Source: Lepraria neglecta (lineage: Eukaryota > Ascomycota > Lecanoromycetes > Lecanorales > Stereocaulaceae). Taken from it: a stretch of DNA of 64,000 bases. Numbering within the stretch: the first letter of the stretch is position 1; every line of letters starts with the position of its first letter. The translations under genes were made by a program, and so were the position numbers. Below the pieces are notes generated by a model. The model saw only the letters and a list, made by a program, of their open reading frames with translations. It made no database searches and had not been told where the DNA came from. The stretch is taken from positions 1,557,501-1,621,500 of the forward strand of contig CM065646.1 in assembly GCA_033220425.1 (NCBI GenBank), in the 5' to 3' direction. Shown here in pieces: positions 1 through 10,507 of this stretch.

Positions 1-333
1 GATGAGGGCTCGTTTGACCAGGATCCATCCTAACGAGTGTGCAACGAAGATCAGAGGACGCTCGTGGCAACGGGCACGCATCGTAAGAAGGCCAGCTAGT
101 AAGCCATCGGCATGATCGACTACACGACTTGTGACAAGATCGCTGAATAGATTCACGTTGTAACCGAAAGTCATTGCTCTAGCAGTTGGGAGAGATTTAG
201 GAAAGAACTTGGGGTTGGTGATTCCTTGCGAGTCTTCCCATGTGTGGAGAGCATGGCCGTTGAGGCCGTGGACTAGAAGGATGCTAAAATGAAGGTCAGC
301 GACGGTCGTGTGCGCTTCGAAAGCGAAGCACAT
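1..333 (-). CDS. Alpha/beta-hydrolase domain, N-terminal part of a larger fungal protein (partial)
   Basis: The minus strand reads without a stop from an ATG at 333 to the window edge. It contains ILLVHGLNGHALHTWED followed by a nucleophile-elbow segment FVAHSLGWILVKRAL. This is the lipase/SERAC1-like fold that fungi often place at the N-terminus of NACHT/NB-ARC-type proteins with TPR or ankyrin repeats. The oxyanion-type HG motif and the elbow serine are visible. In that family the elbow normally reads HSLGG; here the second glycine is tryptophan (TGG), which may weaken catalysis or mark decay. The ATG at 333 comes soon after in-frame stops, so an upstream exon is possible. The remainder, including any NTPase and repeat domains, lies outside the window. 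Confidence 0.72.
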   Translation of the reverse strand, partial: MCFAFEAHTTVADLHFSILLVHGLNGHALHTWEDSQGITNPKFFPKSLPTARAMTFGYNVNLFSDLVTSRVVDHADGLLAGLLTMRARCHERPLIFVAHSLGWILVKRALI

Positions 334-851
334 AAGATTTTAAAGCTAGGTGACAAAGATAGACAATTACTCGGGGTCTGTATCCCCAACAGACTCGACT
401 CGTACCCTGACGCCGTATTCGCGATTATCAGCCATAGCCAAAAAGGGAACAGGCTTATACAAGATGAGCGGTATTAAAGATATTCAGCGCATCGAATATA
501 GGTCTATGATATGTTCCATGACCTATATTCCAGCTAGCGGGATCGTGGAATGGGGTATGAATTATTGATGGGTATAGGCGATTTCAGCCTCACTTTCCAA
601 TTTCGGGGCACTAAATATTGATCACGTGATAGATTTATCAGCCAAAGAGGTAGGAGCTACATACTCGCTGGGAAATTCATTCACAATTTGTCCGAGGAAG
701 GAGATATGGTCTTGTCGTGCCATCAAAGAATTTGGTAATTTTAAAATTCATTCTATATGACACGGCGAAGCCTCTTCCTCCCAATTACTCACAACCCAAC
801 CTTTGACGAAGGAAATATGTATATAGTCTGGGTATAATACACCTCACCACT
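334..851. other. Intergenic, no gene seen
   Basis: Between two minus-strand genes. Two short plus-strand frames here show no domain. A palindromic E-box-like TCACGTGA lies near 624. The stretch is AT-rich towards the methyltransferase gene's 3' end. Confidence 0.5.
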
Positions 852-3695
852 CTACATCTCACCCTCACCCTCCAACGGCTTCCTCGCCCACCCGCTCAAA
901 CATCTCCATCCCGCACCCGTAAATTTCCCCTCCTCCAACACAGCACCCACCCCCTCAAGCAACTGCTCCTTCCCCATCTCCAACTGCAGCCTCAGCATCC
1001 ACTGCTCCCATGCCCAACTACCCACTAAGCCAGACATACTAGCCACATCGGCCGTTGACCCGACTGGCCCTTGCACAGCTTCAATCTTCTGAGTTCCACT
1101 TCCGAAAGTCGAAACATCTGGTGGTGGCGTTTCGGGAAGTTGGTGCTGTTCCTTTGTATGAGTTCCCATGGGTAGGAACGTCCATGCGCGCTTGATGTCG
1201 TCGAAGCCTGCGCGGCGGACACGGCCGAGCCAGCTCTTTGTGGGAGCGGGATCGTAGCCTCTGGTCTTGAGGTTGAAACCGAACTCGACTGAGACGGCTG
1301 AGCCTCGGGAGCCGGCGTTAACGATTTCGGAGTCCATGACGAAGAACTCGAGGTATCCTCCTGGTTTGAGGCAGCGCATACATTCCTTTAGGCAGAGGTC
1401 GTACTCGTCCAATGACTGGCCTAGCGGCTTCTCTGTCTTCAAGAAAGAGAACAGAGAGCGGGCTGAAATGATATTGAAGTATTTGTCCGGGTATGGCAGC
1501 TGCCAAAGCGATTCTACCACAGTAGGTCGATGATTTCGAGGACCGCGAATGTTCGACTCTATCTGTTGACGCTCAGTGGATGCTGTGTAGACTCTGGCAA
1601 ATTGATATTCTTTGGAACAATGCCAAGCCCAATCGCCACTTGACTGACCACCCAGATCCAACACTCGCGGTGGGTTCTTGACCTTGCCATTCTCGATTTC
1701 GCTAAGCAAAGGTGCTGTCTTTAGCGAATTTGTCGCGGCTGGGGAGTTCAACAGTCTTCCTCCGCTCAGATACTTCGCCGCTTCGATGACCCACATGCCT
1801 GTCTGTATCTGCTCCAACGCTTGGCGTTCTCTGTCGACTCGAGCAATGACTTTCTGTTCGGCGGTCTCTTCTGAACGATCTGAGTCCTTGCCCGGGAACA
1901 TTGAGATAGGTCGATGCGTATTTGGCCGATCAGCAGGAGTAATCGCAAAGTGTCCTTGAAGTTGTGCCAAATGTTCGTGCGGCAGGCTGATGCGCATTGC
2001 CTGGATCGAATCAGATCTGGTGCGCGCGTGCCGGAAAGCATCAATACGCTTCTCTTCTGATTGAATGTGCTGGAAAGCATGATAGTAGATCGACTCTCCC
2101 TCTCCGGGAACCTTGATGCCAGATTGCTCCCGCTTCGCCAACTCGCTTTCAAGGAAGCCTACTGCCTTCTTCATTGGAGATCCAAGAGAATCGTTCCGAA
2201 CGTGACTGCTTCTTCCTTCGAGTTGTCTGTCCGTGCCAAGGCCGACCTCGTTGGCGGGATATGTGTCTTTCAAAGCGGACATATATGATGTTTGCGCGGC
2301 AAGCCAGACACTTGTTCGATCAAGACTTTTCTCGGCCATCTCTTGTATAGCTAGCTCATATCCCTCGTCGTGTTCCTCCATAGGCGGCACGTCATCGACT
2401 ACATTAGCACTGACTTGTGTGTTTTCAGCCGAGGGAAATGGCATCTGCCTAGCGGTGGGTGGTCCCTCGGTATCGGTGGTGTCGTCGACTTCCACGATCT
2501 GCTCGACAGTCGCAGTGGGATCCCTGTTCCATGGACAATTGTAAAATTGTTCAGCAGTGGTAGACGATGGTGGTACCGCCGACATGGGACCGGGGCCGTT
2601 GATGCACCATGTATGCCTGGCATTTCCTCCCAAGGAAGAGAAGAAACCTCCCGGTGAAGGTATGCTTATCTGTGATATGCTGTAGTCGGAGTGTTGCGAC
2701 GTTGGCGTGAAATCGGCGCTTGAAGGTCGGCGAGGAGGGGTGGGAATGTCCCATTGTACTTCCTCCATCTCCTTCTCGGAATTGGTAGGCGAAGCAAATT
2801 TCGGCTGGGCTGGTATCTCAAGAGAGAGATGTCGTAGAGTGTCGAGAGCGGCTGGAGGTAGCTGAACGCCCACTTCGGAGTCGCCAGCCTCTGAGCCCAG
2901 GATGGGACTGTTGTCTGAGTAGTCCCTGTCTACCTCGATGGCAAAATCTCGGACGCTGACATTGTCTTCCGCACTGAACCCAACATCATGCTGCCAATTC
3001 GATCCATCCTCAATCCGCACACTGAGTTCTGGCCTCTGCGCTTTACGGCCCTGCTTCGCGCCTTCTCGATCCCAGACATCTCCGTTCTTTGAAAGCATAT
3101 CTGGGGTCACTGGAGAGCTCGTCATTGATGATGCGCGAGGACCCGAGTTGAGGCTGCCAGTAAGCGACGGCGGATTGCTTGAAGTGGGCAGATCGTGTCC
3201 CAACATGGATAGCGCCGCTGGTGAGAGTGGAATCTTTGGCGGACGTGGTGGGGATAAGGTGTTGACCTTTTGTATCGTGGGCCAACATCTTGGCGAGGGT
3301 ATGACCAGCGATGGGTATTTATTTTGCTTCTTTTGAGATTGAGGGGAGCCGATCGAGGTGGCGGAGCGGGTACTGGTCGAAGTCATCACTGATGGAGCAA
3401 TGTCCGAGTCTTCATCTGATACATCGTACATCTCGTCGAAGTCTCCCGATCCACGGCGCGACTTGTAGTAAGATGATACTGATGATGTCAATGATGGCAC
3501 TGGCGATGTGGACTCGATCGATCGAGGTGGTTGTAGCGATTGCGGTCTTCCACGACGACTCATCTCTCCTTCATCTTCACTGCAGTCCTCCTTCTCGCTG
3601 TTCTCATCTTCTATTATTGTATTAAGGACATGCTTCCGGGCCAGCCGGGGCGGCATTTCGTAAGTTGTAGCGGGTAGTAAAAAACCGTGATCCAT
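852..3695 (-). CDS. Large fungal protein with C-terminal SAM-dependent methyltransferase domain
   Basis: A single 947-residue frame. About the first 650 residues are low-complexity, rich in Ser, Pro, Thr and acidic residues, and probably disordered. The C-terminal ~280 residues form a class I methyltransferase: a motif I-like RVLDLGGQSSGDWAW near residue 675, a Y-F-N-I-I-S-A-R-S segment, and the motif LKPGGYLEFFVMDSE near residue 785. The family is widespread in Pezizomycotina; the substrate is unknown. Motif I has LGGQSSG rather than the textbook D-x-G-x-G-x-G, as in many fungal relatives. The ATG begins MDHGFLLPATTYEMPP. The gene is divergent from the epimerase gene, with about 780 bp between starts. 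Confidence 0.85.
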   Translation of the reverse strand: MDHGFLLPATTYEMPPRLARKHVLNTIIEDENSEKEDCSEDEGEMSRRGRPQSLQPPRSIESTSPVPSLTSSVSSYYKSRRGSGDFDEMYDVSDEDSDIAPSVMTSTSTRSATSIGSPQSQKKQNKYPSLVIPSPRCWPTIQKVNTLSPPRPPKIPLSPAALSMLGHDLPTSSNPPSLTGSLNSGPRASSMTSSPVTPDMLSKNGDVWDREGAKQGRKAQRPELSVRIEDGSNWQHDVGFSAEDNVSVRDFAIEVDRDYSDNSPILGSEAGDSEVGVQLPPAALDTLRHLSLEIPAQPKFASPTNSEKEMEEVQWDIPTPPRRPSSADFTPTSQHSDYSISQISIPSPGGFFSSLGGNARHTWCINGPGPMSAVPPSSTTAEQFYNCPWNRDPTATVEQIVEVDDTTDTEGPPTARQMPFPSAENTQVSANVVDDVPPMEEHDEGYELAIQEMAEKSLDRTSVWLAAQTSYMSALKDTYPANEVGLGTDRQLEGRSSHVRNDSLGSPMKKAVGFLESELAKREQSGIKVPGEGESIYYHAFQHIQSEEKRIDAFRHARTRSDSIQAMRISLPHEHLAQLQGHFAITPADRPNTHRPISMFPGKDSDRSEETAEQKVIARVDRERQALEQIQTGMWVIEAAKYLSGGRLLNSPAATNSLKTAPLLSEIENGKVKNPPRVLDLGGQSSGDWAWHCSKEYQFARVYTASTERQQIESNIRGPRNHRPTVVESLWQLPYPDKYFNIISARSLFSFLKTEKPLGQSLDEYDLCLKECMRCLKPGGYLEFFVMDSEIVNAGSRGSAVSVEFGFNLKTRGYDPAPTKSWLGRVRRAGFDDIKRAWTFLPMGTHTKEQHQLPETPPPDVSTFGSGTQKIEAVQGPVGSTADVASMSGLVGSWAWEQWMLRLQLEMGKEQLLEGVGAVLEEGKFTGAGWRCLSGWARKPLEGEGEM

Positions 3696-4478
3696 GGTGA
3701 TCTAAATTTTGGCGTAGTTGGGCAATTCGACGGTGGTATACGGGTAATCAGTATTATTAGAGGATATTCAGCAATGTCCGGTCAACGGATCTATAGATGG
3801 GTGCTCGATCAACGAACAACAACGCGCGAATATGAGATGAAATGAAATAAAAGAGAGATAGCGAGTGAAGACAGAAAGTAGAGACAGCGACAACGAAGGG
3901 AAAAGAGGCCGCGGCCATGTTTCGGTATATTAATACTTGCGACACAGGATTGTAGCCATCGAGCTTTGAAGGCCGGCGGTTGTGGGGAAGGGGTAAACGG
4001 GACCATGCAGGAACCGGAAGATTCTGAGCTTCGATAGTGCAATAGCTGTAGGAGAATGGGCATGGTACAGTAAAGGCGACCAATCATTACCATTGATAGC
4101 ATGGCTTATGCATGGTGGAAGAGAATAGGTTGGTTGATTGGTTGTGACGTGCAGGAATGTAAGCGCCCACCGTTTCTATCTTGGGGCGTTTGCCAACATC
4201 GCGACCCACGGCGGCCTAACTTATTGCTTGTAGTAGTACTTGTCGCAATTGAAGTCGGAAAAGAGTACGGACTGTGGGATCAGAAGATGAGATATGATCA
4301 AGTTCGTGGGGTTTATGAGAAGAGTTGTAGAAGAAAAGACAGGGCCTACAAATCAATCGAGAATTCTTGCCAAGCCAGATGTTTAGCCGGAGTATTAACG
4401 GCAGCTCTAAATTAGCTCCGAGCTCGCAGACCTCCTAGGGCGCTTCAGCATCCTAAAGTCCTGCCAACAACGACGATC
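3696..4478. other. Divergent promoter region
   Basis: About 780 bp separate the start codons of the methyltransferase gene (minus) and the epimerase gene (plus). Short open frames on both strands (such as 3757-4102) have no recognisable protein features and are read as chance. The stretch probably holds both promoters and 5' UTRs. Confidence 0.5.
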
Positions 4479-5438
4479 ATGTCCCCTCCAGCGGTCATTG
4501 CTCCGTCAATCCTGAGTGCAGACTTCGGTGCCCTAGGCGCTGCCTGTTCAGACACTATCGAACAAGGCGCCACATGGCTTCATATCGACATAGCAAGTCT
4601 AACCGCCTACTTGTTGCCAGTTCGAGTCCTTTGTGCATCCATAGCTGACTTCATGGCCACAGATGGACGGCCACTTTGTGCCAAATATGACATTTGGAGC
4701 GCCTGTCGTGACCAAGATACGCCCCCACGTTCAGCGCCCAACGACAGCTCGAGGGAAGGGCACTTTCGATTGCCACATGATGATCGCCGAGGTAGGTATG
4801 TGTACCCTCGCTCTCCTACCTTAAATGGGCCCCGATAAAGTCTATTGCTAACTTCAATGGGTGCACTAGCCTAAGAAGTGGGTGAAAGATTTCCAAAAGG
4901 CTGGATGCGACCTTTACTGCTTCCACTATGAGGCCGCCATCACATCCACAGCCGCCGAGAATCCTGCGGACCACTCAGAGGCCAAGACTAGCCCGAAAGA
5001 GATGATCCGCTATGTGCATGAGAATGGCATGTTGGCGGGCATAGCCATCAAGCCGGGAACATCCGTTGATGTGCTGTGGGAGATCCTCGAGAATCCTAAG
5101 AAGGAAGAAGTTCCAGACGTACGTAGGTAGCCGCTCAGCCCAAGAAGGCAGTGTTGACGCTGGTCTAGATGGTTCTTGTCATGACTGTGCATCCCGGATT
5201 TGGAGGGCAAAAGTTTATGGCTTCAGAGCTACCCAAAGTCAAGGCGTTACGAGAGCGGTACCCAGAGCTGTACATTGAGGTCGACGGTGGATTGAGCGAG
5301 GGAACAATCGACCAGGCAGCAGAAGCTGGCGCCAACGTGATTGTGGCAGGCTCGGCGGTCTTTGGCGCTAAGGATCCGGCAGCTATTATCAAGGTCTTGC
5401 AAGAGTCCGTGGAGAAGAGGCGACAGTCAAGTCTGTGA
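4479..5438 (+). CDS. RPE1: Ribulose-phosphate 3-epimerase
   Basis: Interconverts ribulose-5-phosphate and xylulose-5-phosphate in the cytosolic non-oxidative pentose phosphate pathway. Four exons join to 253 residues, the usual family length: 4479-4592, 4663-4791, 4870-5118 and 5169-5438. The order of conserved segments is right for the TIM-barrel family: APSILSADF (start), [17 protein letters not shown] (metal-site His and Asp), DCHMMI, the [10 protein letters not shown] phosphate loop, and [11 protein letters not shown] near the end. Introns 2 and 3 are GT-AG (78 and 50 nt). Intron 1 (4593-4662, 70 nt) starts GCAAGT, a GC-AG intron, and is required to join HIDI to MDGHFVP in frame; no GT donor nearby keeps the frame. 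No lesion was seen. Confidence 0.95.
4593..4662 (+). other. GC-AG spliceosomal intron in RPE1
   Basis: The donor is ATA|GCAAGT and the acceptor is CCACAG|ATG. Splicing here, and not at the GT four bases into the intron, gives the conserved HIDIMDGHF junction in phase 0. Confidence 0.85.
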
Positions 5439-5952
5439 TACAGGAGGTGGAAGAAGCTTACGCTGAGCCACATATGGGACATTGTTAGTTCGAGATGAGT
5501 TACGGGATTACGTCTCGAAGACTTGTGAACAATGAGCACCATGATCAGGGCAGTCCGCGGCCCTTGCTCAATGACAGATATCAAGCATTCATGCACGTCA
5601 ACATCAATACGCTCTTCTGGTAGAAGCAGACTAGACGAAATTCCGTGACAGGTAAACCATACCCTTCATCCATGGGCGACGAGCCATTAACGTAGTCAAT
5701 TTGTCATCCAAGTGAAAACTTCGTAGACTTAGAGCTCATAACGAGTCCGAAATATTGCAGGTTCGAGGTGTGTTGGTCAGCGAAATGTTTCTCAGAAGTG
5801 GTTTCACATCAGCCTTATGCGGCAACAACCGACTGAACAGTAGAATAGGCAACGTCTCTATTATCTTTCACTCTTTACGTGACGACTACGCCATTCACGT
5901 CCCCAGTCAGGCAAAATAAGTGATCTCATTCACTAGGAAGTGATGAGACATA
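5439..5952. other. Intergenic: 3' end of RPE1 and promoter of the phosphodiesterase gene
   Basis: Both neighbours run on the plus strand. The opposite-strand open frame at 5165-5596 is a shadow of RPE1 and its trailer. No distinct feature was seen. Confidence 0.5.
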
Positions 5953-8176
5953 ATGTCTACGGATACGCCAGCAGCCCAACAAAGGAATACCGACAAGAGC
6001 TACAAGGACGAGGCCTCAGTCCCTTCAGATGCGGACTCTGACTTCGAGGATGACCCAATTTTACTCCATGCACGGAACTCCGTCGAAGTAGCCGAACATG
6101 ATCGTGAGATACTAGAGGAAGAGGAAGAGCGGGAGAAGCTCTTGACTGGTGGAGGGGCGAAGGAGGCTCCAAATGGCTTCTTTAGCAGAAGGCACAAGGA
6201 CGAACGACTCTGCGGAGATTTGAGCAAGGAAGGCTCAAGAAAAGTCCGCCGATCACGGAATAGAAGGAAGAATATCAACGGCAGCACGCATGATGAGGAA
6301 GGCGAGCTTATGTACGAGATGGAGGAGGGCCGTCCTACCAGCTACTCGAGCTCTCAGGCGTCGTCAAGCTCAGCAGAATTGGATAAGCTGGATGTTGCGC
6401 GCTCTCCAATGTCAAAGGTGGGCTGAAAGCATCTTGTAAGATACGACCAGAGCTAACGGTCTCTCTTCTAGAAACGGAAATTTGCTCTCTGGCACACCAT
6501 CATAATATCAATCCTTGCACTCTTCTGCCTTCTCACATTCGGTGCATACAAAGTGTCTCGTGAATCACACGCAACACCACACCTATCTCTACAATCCAAT
6601 GGATCCTCCACGTTCGCCCCTACAACCATCCTCATCTCCCTCGACGGCTTCCGCGCCGACTTCCTTCACCGAGGCATCACTCCTACCCTGAACCAATTCA
6701 TCGCTGAGGGCGTCTCGCCCAAGTACATGCTACCCAGCTTTCCAAGCGTCACTTTTCCGAATCACTACACCCTCGTCACTGGCTTATACCCGGAGAGCCA
6801 TGGCATCGTGGGGAATTCATTCTGGGACCCGGATTTGGGGCAAGAATTTTACTATACAGACCCTGCAAGGAGCATGCAGCCATTTTGGTGGTCAGGCGGT
6901 GAGCCTGTGTGGGTGACGGCGGAGAAGACTGGTGTGAAGACTGCAATACATATGTGGCCAGGATCTGAAGCGGGTATGGAATTCTCGGCCACATATCTGG
7001 ACAAATTCAACGGGAGTGAGATTCTGTCTCGGAAGACTGAGAGGATTCTTGGTCTTCTTGATTTGCCCGGCGAGCAAGAACATGCTGGACCCGCGCTACG
7101 CCCGCAACTCATCGCAGCCTACGTTCCTGTGGTTGACGCTGATGGGCATACTTACGGACCGAATAGCACTGAGATCTGGAGCACGATTTCGGATGTCGAC
7201 GTTATGCTCCATCACCTCTTCATCGGTCTTGAGGAACGCAACCTTACTAACCTAGTCAATGTGATCGTAGTCAGTGATCACGGAATGGCTACGACATCAA
7301 CAGATCGCTGCGTACAACTAGATGATTTAATAAATCTCGACCTTGTTGAACACATCGATGGATGGCCACTATACGGCCTGCGTCCCAAAAATCCCATTGA
7401 TCTTCGAGGTCTTTACGATCGACTACTAGTTGAGTCGCAAGCTACTGGTAACTTTGAGGTTTACCTACGAGACGAGAACATGCCAGAGAGGTATCATTTC
7501 TCAAAAAATGATCGTATTGCTCCGCTTTGGGTAGTGCCGAAGACCGGCTGGGCCATTGTCCACAAGGAAGACTTCGACGTCAAACAGGCCAAAGCAAACG
7601 GTGAGGTTTATCATCCTAGGGGCCTGCATGGGTATGATCATGAGCATCCATTAATGCGGGCAATCTTTGTCGCACGTGGGCCTGCGTTTCCGCATAAGCC
7701 TAATAGCAGGCTTGAAGTCTTCCGTAAGTGTTTCGCTTCCATGCAATCCGGCCAACAGCTGACCCATTCTAGAAAACACTGAGGTCTACAACATTGTATG
7801 CGACTCTCTAAGCATTGAGCCAAAACCTAACAACGGAACTCTACGCCTACCACTCAAGCCTGTGGGCTTGCATTCAGACAAGCCTACTTCTGCGGATGAC
7901 ACTCCTGTCGACTTGCCACCTGACCACACAGGACCTGAAGCCAGTAAGGATCACAGCAATGACGATGACAGTATTACGGTCGATGAGTCCGTAGCTGCAG
8001 AGCAAAAAGAAAAAAATAAAGAAGCCATGAACAAGTTCTTGGCTTACATCAAAGCCAAGATGAAGGCCGCCCAAGAATGGGCGAACAAGGTAATTGAGGG
8101 CCTGAAGGGCAGCTCTAAGGGGAATCATAAGTATACGCACAACGATACGTTTGTGCAAGGTGAAGAGTCGTCATAG
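5953..8176 (+). CDS. Type II membrane nucleotide pyrophosphatase/phosphodiesterase (NPP family)
   Basis: Three exons (5953-6417, 6472-7723, 7773-8176) with 54 and 49 nt introns give about 706 residues. The N-terminal ~155 residues are acidic, Ser-rich and cytosolic. A single membrane span follows (about 163-180, in HTIIISILALFCLLTFGAY), so the catalytic domain is lumenal or extracellular. Conserved NPP features are ILISLDGFRADF (metal Asp, about residue 213), PSFPSVTFPNHYTLVTG with the nucleophilic Thr near 249, VVDADGHTYGP, and VVSDHGM (metal Asp/His near 424). The third exon restores NTEVYNIVCDSL, typical of the family's C-terminal end, then a Lys-rich tail. Likely role: hydrolysis of extracellular or vacuolar nucleotide phosphodiesters for phosphate recovery, as for yeast Npp1/Npp2. 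No lesion was seen. Confidence 0.93.
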
Positions 8177-8815
8177 AATTTTCGCTCTGGTTTGAGCAAT
8201 TTTGCGGCATTGCTTTGGGTACAAAGTCTTGGCGTTTGGTGGCGACGTTGACACCCAGTTGCTTTCTTTCAAAGAGATGATTTAGATGACAGGGTGACTG
8301 ACTGTTCAACCGTTGCTTCTTCGACTGTACCACGTGGTGTTTGAAGACTGACTGATCACGGCAGGTTTTATGGTGGAGGAAGTTGCTTAAACATTCTCCC
8401 TATCATGTGAAACCGATATTTGCTCATTCCCTATGCAAGCCTACAAGAAAACAAAACTATTTCTTATTTAATCACATGTAGAGTCGGCAATGCCCACAGA
8501 TCCTGCAGTATGGTTCGACTTTCTCTTGTGTATGTTCGCGATGATTTTCCTACCTGAGTCTCTCAGATTTCCCTTGTCAACGCCTTCATAGTAAGCGAAT
8601 TCGTTCCAGGCCAACACATGAAATCTTCCAACCCTCTTTCTAGTGTTGAGCGGTATAAATATATCACTAGCGTTGTCACGAGACTCTAGAACACCTTCGG
8701 CATCTTGTCCAGGCAGAGAAGTACAGCAGCATACCAGCCTTCTATTCTCGACCTTGCATCCTCGGTCCATACAAGGACCCAGCACACCGACACTTATATA
8801 CGAACAACCGCCAAC
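8177..8815. other. Intergenic: trailer of NPP gene and leader of amidoligase-like gene
   Basis: The plus-strand frame is open upstream of 8816 but has no conserved residues, so it is treated as 5' UTR. The 180-codon minus-strand frame (8468-9010) mirrors the amidoligase coding strand and has no domain. Confidence 0.45.
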
Positions 8816-10237
8816 ATGATCAACCCAGCCTACGAGATAACATTCGGCGTCGAGTTCGAAGCCATCCTCGCCTTCCACGAATCCCTTCTCCAACACCACC
8901 TCTCGACCACTGTCACCACCATCACCACTACCACTACCGAAGTTGACCGACCCAAAATCATCAAAGACATCTCCGACGATACTCGCCGTGCAATATGTCA
9001 AACCCAGCAAGAATACATGATGACCCGTCCCGTGTACATGGGCTGGGGCCTAACAACACCAACCACCTACCCCACAGGAAAGGCGGGCTTCAATTTCCAA
9101 GAATTCTTCGATAATCAAATCAAGAAATTCGGTTACAGAGGTTACGGTGGTGAGGTTCTCCACATCGCCAAATCGATCTTACCGGATGGAGTAGCCATTC
9201 ATGATTCCATCGCGAGCAAATACGAGGATTTTGGGAGCTGGCATGTTACGCAGGATCGGAGTCTGGTGGGCGTTGATAAAGAGACGCTTGCGCACGAGTT
9301 CGAACGAGCGAAACGGGATGTTGGAAAAGAGGAGATTGAGGACTGGGATACCCACGGCGTCGAGCTCACTTCTTGCGTCCTCCCCTACCAACCGTCCTCT
9401 TTCGCCGAAATCAACACTCACCTAACATCCCTTCGCGGCGGGCCACAATCAAAACACATGGCATCCACGACGGACCATTGTGGCTTACACGTACATATAC
9501 ACGTACATATCGGACTTCCACCACCCAAGGACCTACTACCAGGAACACCACCACCTACATTCACCCTCCCAACACTGCAGCATCTAGCATACCTCCTCGT
9601 AATCTACGAGAAAGCAATAAGTCAACTCCACCCCTCACACCGTCGAGAAGGCAGCGCAGCAAGCATGGTCGATCTCCAAACAAATCTCGACAACTTCATC
9701 GACGAGCCAACCTTTGACTTCGACATCGACTTCGACCTGAACTTAGACGACAAGTGGGACAGCAACTGGGACACTTCGCTCCCCACTGCAACCTCATCAC
9801 CACCCCCAAAATCATCAGACACACACCCTATCTCGTTCGCCAAAACTCGCGCGAAGATTTTTAGTAAGAATATGACGGTGGAGAAATTGGCTACACTCAT
9901 GGGCGGCAAAACCAAAGGCCACATCGTAAATTGGTTGTACGTCGCTCACACCAACAATTCAGCACGTACGTTAGAATTCCGTTAATACCAAGGCACACTC
10001 GATCTAGAAGCCGTGAGGTGGTGGGTTAGTTTTTGTGTGGGGTTGGTTAGGCTTGCGGAATTGAGGGGACGGGAGGTAGGTGTGGGTAAGGATGGGGAGG
10101 TGTTTGGGGGAGAGGGGTATAGGTATACGGAGTGGAGTGAGGAGATTAGTGTATGGGATTTACTTGAGGAGATGGAGATGGAGGAGGAGGGGAGGGTGTG
10201 GTTTCAGAGGAAAGCTGCGGGAGGGTTGCAGGGTTAG
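8816..10237 (+). pseudogene. Fungal amidoligase-like gene interrupted by one in-frame TAA
   Basis: The likely start is the ATG at 8816, whose product opens MINPAYEITFGVEFEAIL; FGVEFE is the usual opening of the fungal amidoligase (Amidoligase_2, ATP-grasp-like glutamine synthetase fold) family. Further family features are CGLHVHIHV near 9480 and the late motif TLEFR. The reading frame then meets TAA at 9983-9985 and continues in the same frame with YQGTLDLEAVRWWV for another 84 codons. In relatives this motif runs E-F-R-Q-x-x-G-T-L-D, so the stop stands where glutamine is expected (CAA to TAA). Without readthrough the product is 389 residues and lacks its C-terminal part. A 27-nt GT..AG stretch over the stop is too short to be an intron. 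It could be a recent pseudogene, a base-call error, or readthrough. Confidence 0.75.
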
Positions 10238-10507
10238 GGGATTGAGTGAATTTTTTTTGCGTTGGGTAGCTTACGGATGATTTGGGGGCAGGATGGTCAG
10301 CGTTTAGTGCTTGCGTTTTGGTTCGGTTGTTGGATTGGGCATCAAACTTTTCTGTACACAGCACTTGTTCATTTGATAGGTAGACGGTAATAAAAATTAC
10401 CCATTCTGGGCTGTTTTTTTATCAGCTAGGTCCCATTTGCAAGCTCGCACGATCAGCCAGTACGCTGACTTATAGCCAGTATACATGAACGAACATAGAT
10501 CTCACAA

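Noticed and set aside
8468-9010. 180-codon minus-strand open frame
   Set aside because: Antisense to the amidoligase-like gene, Gly/Val-rich mirror composition.
9966-9992. A 27-nt GTACGT..CAAG stretch that would remove the TAA from the amidoligase frame
   Set aside because: Far below the usable length of fungal introns, and it would delete the conserved TLEFR motif.
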